From Lateolabrax maculatus (lineage: Eukaryota > Chordata > Actinopteri > Acropomatiformes > Lateolabracidae), in NCBI GenBank assembly GCA_031216445.1, contig CM062214.1, positions 29,072,501 through 29,136,500 on the forward strand: 64,000 nucleotides of DNA. Reading direction: 5' to 3'. Both the position numbers and the translations under genes were made by a program. The notes beneath the pieces are model-generated. The model saw only the letters and a program-made list of their open reading frames with translations. It had not been told where the DNA came from and did not search any database. Shown one piece after another: positions 58,698 to 64,000 of the stretch. How positions within the stretch are numbered: position 1 is the first letter of the stretch; the number at the start of each line of letters is the position of its first letter.

Positions 58698-59015
58698 GCT
58701 AATATAATACCTATAATAAAAAGTGCCAAGACGAAAATGTAAAGAAAATAGTTCTGATATATGTTTAATGTACAGGTGCAGAAATCTCTGTGTTAAACAA
58801 ATGATGTTTGTGTTGTAAACTCGGCCTGAACTTTATACTTGACAAATGCTTTGTGTTGCATTGGTGTGGCTGTCTGGATGTTAAATGTTTGTATTTGTGT
58901 AATAGCTGGAAAGAGAGCTACATTTGTCTTAAAGTCATTCAGACATCACATCAGACTAAAGCAATTGTTTTAAGTAATTTCAGATCCGCTCATTTGTTCC
59001 TTACAGTATGTTCAC

Positions 59016-59021
59016 AATAAA
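59016..59021 (+). promoter_or_regulatory. prr33 polyadenylation signal
   Basis: AATAAA about 320 nt after the stop codon, the first good signal in the 3' UTR. Confidence 0.6.
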
Positions 59022-59332
59022 TACAGATTTTTACGGATTTGAAATATCTGGTTATTGTAAAGAAAATTGTCCGTGAAACTGAGACTGTGATTATTTATAC
59101 GCAGCAGCTAACTCAAGATTTAGTTATATATGATGAAAAAGTTGCTTTTTAGTATAAAAGTAATTTAAGTCATGATTTTAAGACAAATAACTTTCTGTAA
59201 AAATGTAAAAATCTTAAAGTTTAATTCTGTTACTTTAATTCTGTTCTTTAATATCATTTAAATATATAGTTTTATTCAAAATGGTGCTACCAGCCTCAGG
59301 GTGAGACAATTCACTAGATAATGGATAATAAT

Positions 59333-60232
59333 CACTCCCTCAGTCTGTCACCTCCTCACTCTGTCCTCCTTCACCCTGTACTATGTCATTCTGTCACTCC
59401 TTTACTCTGTCACTCCCTCAGTCTGTCACTCCCTCACTCTGTCACTCCCTCAATCTGTCACTCCCTCACTCTGTCACTCCCTCAGTCTGTCACTCCCTCA
59501 CTCACTCTGTCCTCCTTCCCTCTGTCACTCCCTCACTCTGTCACTCCCTCAATCTGTCACTCCCTCACTCTGTCACTCCCTCAGTCTGTCACTCCCTCAC
59601 TCTGTCACTCCCTCAGTCTGTCACTCCCTCACTCACTCTGTCCTCCTTCCCTCTGTCACTCCCTCACTCTGTCACTCCCTCAATCTGTCACTCCCTCACT
59701 CTGTCACTCCCTCAGTCTGTCACTCCCTCACTCTGTCACTCCCTCACTCTGTCACACCCTCAGTCTGTCACTCCCTCACTCACTCTGTCCTCCTTCCCTC
59801 TGTCACTCCCTCACTCTGTCACTCCCTCAGTCTGTCACTCCCTCACTCTGTCCTCCTTCCCTCTGTCACTCCCTCACTCTGTCACTCCCTCAGTCTGTCC
59901 TCCTTCCCTCTGTCACTCCCTCACTCTGTCACTCCTTTACTCTGTCACTCCCTCAGTCTGTCACACCCTCACTTTGTCACTCCCTCAATCTGTCACTCCC
60001 TCAGTCTATCACTCCCTCACTCGCTCACTCTGTCCTCCTTCCCTCTGTCACTCCCTCACTCTGTCACTCCTTTACTCTGTCACTCCCTCAGTCTGTCACT
60101 CCCTCACTTTGTCACTCCCTCAATCTGTCACTCCCTCAGTCTATCACTCCCTCACTCGCTCACTCTGTCCTCCTTCCCTCTGTCACTCCCTCACTCTGTC
60201 ACTCCCTCAGTCTGTCACTCCCTCACTCCTCC
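59333..60232. repeat. 16-bp minisatellite, about 900 bp
   Basis: Units of TCTGTCACTCCCTCAC, with CAGTC, CAATC and CTTTAC variants and TCCTCCTTCCC inserts that mark larger repeating blocks. Pyrimidine-rich. Leu/Ser/His frames on plus are artefacts. It lies between the convergent prr33 and lsp1 3' ends. Confidence 0.95.
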
Positions 60233-60235
60233 CTA

Positions 60236-60365
60236 TACAACCCTATATACCTTACCTATTATTACACCCTACCGGTACATTTACATCCGCAAGTTGAGAT
60301 TTCTGACTCTTATCAATGATTGTCATTTTGCACAGTGACTGCGGATCAATAAAGGTTTATTTTAT
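60236..60365 (+). mobile_element. Possible LINE/SINE 3' tail
   Basis: Words TATTATTACACCCTACCGGT, CATTTTGCACAGTGACTGCG and ATCAATAAAGGTTTATTTTA resemble retroposon 3' tails of teleosts. Family unknown. Confidence 0.3.
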
Positions 60366-61660
60366 CTTATGATTTATAATATTTGACATGTGTAAAATGC
60401 AGCAGTAGTGCTGACAGTAACTGTGGTGCTCTGTGAACAGACGTGTCCTCATGTTTTAAAATGAACAGTTGCTGCTGACATGTTTGTTTCAGTGTGACTT
60501 GAAGAACCCGCCGAGCTGAAAGCTTAAAGCGAACGTAAGTTGTTAGAGGAACGATAACGAGCAGCCGCCATGATGGAGGTCAGGGGATAGTGAACTGTGG
60601 GGTCAAAGGTCAAGACACACAGAAGGGAGTAGAAGAGCAAACTTTATTCTTCTAGTTTTACTGCCAGGTGGTATTTTTTCTAATGTTTCTTCTAATATTT
60701 TGAATGTGTGTGTTAATTAATGATTAATGATGATTAATTGATCGTTACTGATGAATAATTAGTAACTGGTCATTACTGATTCATTTAGGTGCAGTTTGTA
60801 AATGTTGGTGGGAAGATTTTCTGAGATTCTCGATGTTTAAACACTCAGCAGCTATAGATGTTTGTGGTCCCTGATACAATCATTAAACAATCTGTCCGAT
60901 CAATGCAAATTTAAGATTCTGTATTTGTTTATTTGTTTTCCAGCTTTAGGCTGAAAAACAGGAAGATCACAGAATAGAATTTAAGCTGGATTGATTGATT
61001 CAGTCCAACGGTCCAGAGGTAGAACATTTTGAAATCTTGACTTTACGTTTCATCTGACAAACAAAAAATAACAAATAAAACTCTTGTTGGAAATTGTCTA
61101 ATTTTCTATTATTTCTTCAAATAAAAAATAAAACTGAAAATTACAGGGACCAGACTGCTCTTTGTAAAAGAGGCCTTTTAAAGGAAAAAATAACTACTAA
61201 TTATTTTATAGCTTAGCATTCACATAGTAAAATTACTACGACACTCATGTTACAGATCATCTACTTTACTGTATTTTATTATCTCTGATCTTTTATTTAA
61301 AGTGAACTTGAACTGTTTTTTCGTATGTGCAAATAAAGTTTGACTTGATTCAACTTCAACATTTGTGACAGCCAATTTGTTTCAGTTTCACCTTCAGATA
61401 ATCATCAGTAAATACTAATGTGGTTTGTTTTCAGGTGGGGAAACAGAAACAGCAGATTCACCTGTTGAGACTCAGGTCGTCACAGTAAAACAGCAGTTAG
61501 GTATACACATGAACAACAGCTCTAACTGGCTGTATACATTATATTTTACATTGTTTTACATCATCAGTTATATTACAGCCATATAACTATGTTAAATAAA
61601 TATATAATAGCTCTTCTTAACATCTCCACTCAGCAGGAACCGAAGAATACAAAGTTTCAT
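60366..61660. other. Intergenic region between prr33 and lsp1 3' ends
   Basis: AT-rich, no coding frame recognised. The sequence near 61318-61360 (GCAAATAAAGTTTGACTTGA) resembles an L2-type tail but is too short to assign. Confidence 0.4.
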
Positions 61661-61667
61661 CATGACT

Positions 61668-61799
61668 CTAATTTACTGACTTCCTGTCGGTCCGACCCTC
61701 AGTGAACTCTCCTCCGTCCTCGTCCTCCACCGGGATCTTCTCGTATTTTCCGTGACCGGTGATGATGAATTTGAACTTTTTACCGGCTTTTACCGAAAC
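61668..61799 (-). CDS. lsp1 last coding exon
   Basis: Acceptor CTCTTCAG. Encodes VSVKAGKKFKFIITGHGKYE and the acidic tail, stop TAG at 61668-61670. Confidence 0.9.
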   Translation of the reverse strand, partial: VSVKAGKKFKFIITGHGKYEKIPVEDEDGGEFTEGRTDRKSVN

Positions 61800-63785
61800 C
61801 TGAAGAGAGATGAGACGAAGCCAGTTCACCATGGTGAGTGTGTGTGTGAGAGTGTGTGTGAGAGAGTGTGTGAGAGAGTGTGTGAGAGTGTGTGTGTGAG
61901 AGTGTGTGAGTGTGTGTGTGAGTGAGTGTGTGTTCACCGTGGATCTTTGCTCAGGTGACCCTGATGAGTCTCCAATCACCTCCCACATGTTCTTCTTCTG
62001 CATCACGTCTCCAGGCTTCACATCCTGACAAATCAATCAATAATCAATAGCTACATATTGAACAACGAGCTGTCCCACTGTTTCTATCATAAAGACTGGA
62101 AACAGCTAGCGTAGCTTAGCATAAAGACTGGAAACAGAGGGGAACAGCTAGCGCAGCTTAGGATAAAGACTGGAAACAGAGGGGAACAGCTAGCGCAGCT
62201 TAGGATAAAGACTGGAAACAGAGGGGAACAGCTAGCGCAGCTTAGCATAAAGACGAAACAATGGGAAACAGCTAGCATAGCTTAGCATAAAGACTGGAAA
62301 CAGGGGAACAGCTAGCGCAGCTTAGCATAAAGACTGGAAACAGAGGGAAACAGCTAGCGTAGCTTAGCATAAAGACTGAAAACAGAGGGGAACAGTTAGC
62401 CTGCTCCTTTTAGAGCTCACTAACGAAGCCGCATCTCATTTTTTAACCCGCACACGGACAGAAATGAAAGTTTTGGAGGAGATGAGAACCAAGCCCCCAG
62501 GAAGTGCGTCGCACTTTGAAGCCAATTCGACATAGCGGCCAAACGGTGGAATTACAACTTCCGGGTCCGTCACGTGACGCCACTGGGCCCAAGAAGACGA
62601 TGACTCCATTGACTCACATTGAGAAAGAGACGTCTTTAACTCAGTGGATAATTTTTTTTGAGGTACATCAACTTCCCAGTTCTAACACTTTAACAGCCCT
62701 TATTTAAATCATCAGGTCCTAAAGGTTGTAAAGTCCACTAACAGCTGGATCCAGAGGTTCTTTAGACTGCCGGTCATGTGAGCGGCTGGGGGGCGGGGCT
62801 ACAGGAAACGCTAGTGTGCATGCTCTATGGGCCCAACAGAGCGGGAAAATCTGAAACTTCCGCATACTGAATACCCGGATGTTTGCTTCATGCGCCACTG
62901 AGCAACTTCCATAGGAATGAATTAGGCCCGGTCTCCAGTGCTGTATCCAGGTCTTTATGATCTATGGTTAGGAGCTGGAACAGTTTAAACTCTGGTGCAG
63001 CGATGCTGTACAGCTTCCTGAAGCCTTCTTGTCACAGTGAGGTTGCCAGGTTTGGTGTCATCAGGCCTGAAGATAGACCATATCTGGCAACCCACACAGC
63101 ACAAAGGTAGTAGGCGGTAGTTCCAGTACTTAGTGTCCAGGTTAAACAAACTTCCTTTAAAAAGGCTGATCATTTTTCACCTTTACTGTCACAGTTTCTG
63201 TCTTTCACAGGTTTAACTGTTTCACTTATTACAAACAAGCAACAACCGTTCATTTTTAATTGAACTTTCTTTTTCCCAAAGTTTTTAAAAGATTTTATTT
63301 TCTAATTGTTCTGTTTCTCGTCACTTTCTTTCATGAATTAAAGACAGAAGAGAAGAAGCTGTTCTGATATTGTGGTTTCTTGTTTTCGCCACCAGAGGGA
63401 AACCTCACATAACGCATTTTTAAAGCTGCACCTGAACACATCACTGTCAGAAGTATAGTTAAAATATCAGTAGTAAAAGTGTAACATATTACATCAAGTT
63501 CATGTAGTACTTCATGAACTACTTTATATACACCATACACCATACAAGCTGCTTTAATCCAGGGGTTCCCAACCTAGGGGTCAGTCCCTCCAGAGGGTCA
63601 CCAGATAAATCTGAGGGGTCGTCAGTTGATTAATGGGAGAGAAGGTAAGAAGAAAAGTTGTGATGAGGGGGCTGAAGAACAGGACTCACCGAGGGTCTGC
63701 AGAGCGACGGCCGGCTGCCGTCTGAAGGAGCCCTCACCCAGCGGGTGATGAGATGGGCCACGCCCCCCTTCAGCCCGTCGGTATC
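61668..63785 (-). CDS. lsp1, lymphocyte-specific protein 1 (3' part, three exons, continues beyond window)
   Basis: LSP1 is a cytoplasmic F-actin-binding protein related to caldesmon. The visible exons, reading leftwards, are 63785-63690, 62024-61938 and 61799-61668, all phase 0 and summing to 104 residues plus stop. They encode a caldesmon/LSP1 C-terminal actin-binding region: DTDGLKGGVAHLITRWVRAP; DVKPGDVMQKKNMWEVIGDS; then VSVKAGKKFKFIITGHGKYE followed by KIPVEDEDGGEF. The GHGKYEK signature near the end is diagnostic of LSP1. The tail (TEGRTDRKSVN) is longer than the mammalian end. The 5' exons lie to the right of the window. Convergent with prr33, as expected from the tnnt3-prr33-lsp1 order. 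Confidence 0.9.
61838..61934. repeat. GTGTGAGA microsatellite filling an lsp1 intron
   Basis: (GTGTGAGA)-type words occupy most of the roughly 138-bp intron, starting a few bases from the minus-strand splice donor. Confidence 0.88.
61938..62024 (-). CDS. lsp1 penultimate exon
   Basis: 87 nt, phase 0, from DVKPGDV to PEQRST. The donor ACG|GTGAAC runs directly into a CACACTCA microsatellite. Confidence 0.9.
62091..62400. repeat. 42-bp tandem array built from a dispersed repeat
   Basis: AAAGACTGG starts at 62091, 62123, 62165, 62207, 62249, 62289, 62329 and 62371, a period of 42 bp with 32- and 40-bp variants. Each unit has CAGCTAGC...GCTTAGCAT. Single copies of the same sequence lie at 24870 and 41655. 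It sits in an lsp1 intron about 65 bp from the exon acceptor. Confidence 0.9.
62440..62960. mobile_element. Dispersed repeat, class unknown
   Basis: GC-richer segment with CCAATTCGACATAGCGGCCA, GGAATTACAACTTCCGGGTC and CTTCATGCGCCACTGAGCAA. These words are reminiscent of an abundant teleost repeat. No coding capacity and no clear terminal repeats found. Confidence 0.35.
63555..63665. mobile_element. Dispersed repeat fragment (GGGGTTCCCAACCT family)
   Basis: The sequence GGGGTTCCCAACCTAGGGGT followed by TCCAGAGGGTCACCAGATAA is reminiscent of a common vertebrate/teleost interspersed repeat. It abuts the lsp1 exon donor side. Confidence 0.35.
63690..63785 (-). CDS. lsp1 exon (antepenultimate)
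   Basis: 96 nt, acceptor TTGAAGCAG, donor TCG|GTGAGT. Encodes 32 residues of the caldesmon-like repeat. Confidence 0.88.
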
Positions 63786-64000
63786 CTGCTTCAAAAAACA
63801 CAGAAAGTGGTTTGTTAAGGATGAGAGTTTCCTCTTCATCAGATTTTCTTCTAATATCATATATTATTAGATGGTGGCTATACACAATGTTTTTATTTAA
63901 ATTTTTTTAAAGGGAGTAACATATGTATATCTAAGTTGAGTTACATCATCCTGATAAAGAGTATTAAAGGGTTAGCGTTCACATTCAAAAAGTGATCTTG

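Noticed and set aside
59321..60319. Plus-strand Ser/Leu/His frames of 332 and 304 codons
   Set aside because: Translations of the 16-bp minisatellite after prr33.

Overview
The window is nuclear DNA from a ray-finned (teleost) fish, probably a percomorph. This is supported by intron-containing vertebrate muscle genes, teleost-type L2, L1 and Tc1 repeat remnants, and very abundant micro- and minisatellites. Four protein-coding genes can be identified with confidence. They are myod1 (+, 3 exons, 26496-28800), fast skeletal troponin T tnnt3 (-, at least 14 small coding exons, 35631-46274), a single large coding exon of a prr33-like proline-rich gene (+, 55506-58697), and the last three exons of lsp1 (-, 61668-63785, continuing past the right edge). 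The order tnnt3 - prr33 - lsp1 is a conserved vertebrate neighbourhood. With myod1 alongside, this is a muscle-gene cluster: a lineage-determining bHLH factor, a thin-filament regulator, a proline-rich protein and an F-actin-binding protein.

Layout. 1-2.4 kb has no recognisable gene. 2.4-2.66 kb holds a GC-rich, TATA-containing promoter-like segment with a possible first exon. 3.8-14.3 kb is dominated by tandem repeats: eight separate arrays with units of about 11 to 46 bp, plus CA-rich and CT-rich tracts and a Tc1 remnant. 14.3-26.1 kb is the distal upstream region of myod1, with LINE remnants, an LTR-like element and non-repetitive stretches that could be regulatory. 26.1-29.9 kb is myod1. 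30.5-33.9 kb is an internally deleted L1 element flanked by 24-bp direct repeats. 35.4-48.2 kb is tnnt3, read leftwards, with a CCAAT/TATA promoter candidate near 48.2 kb. 48.3-55.2 kb is the divergent tnnt3/prr33 intergenic region with an L2 tail. 55.2-59.0 kb is prr33. 59.3-60.2 kb is a 16-bp minisatellite. 61.7-63.8 kb is the 3' part of lsp1.

The most notable observations concern structure rather than new gene systems. Two consecutive tnnt3 introns begin with minisatellites that run straight out of the 5' splice site. One repeats the splice-donor octamer in 22-bp register. The other holds ten AP-1 consensus sites, six of them exactly 10 bp apart. A MITE with matched terminal inverted repeats ends 12 nt from the donor of a mutually exclusive tnnt3 exon. 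A ghost of the last prr33 codons plus 3' UTR lies directly upstream of the prr33 exon. No dedicated new enzymatic or defence system was seen. All gene models are read by eye from ORFs, splice sites and reading-phase bookkeeping, without alignments.
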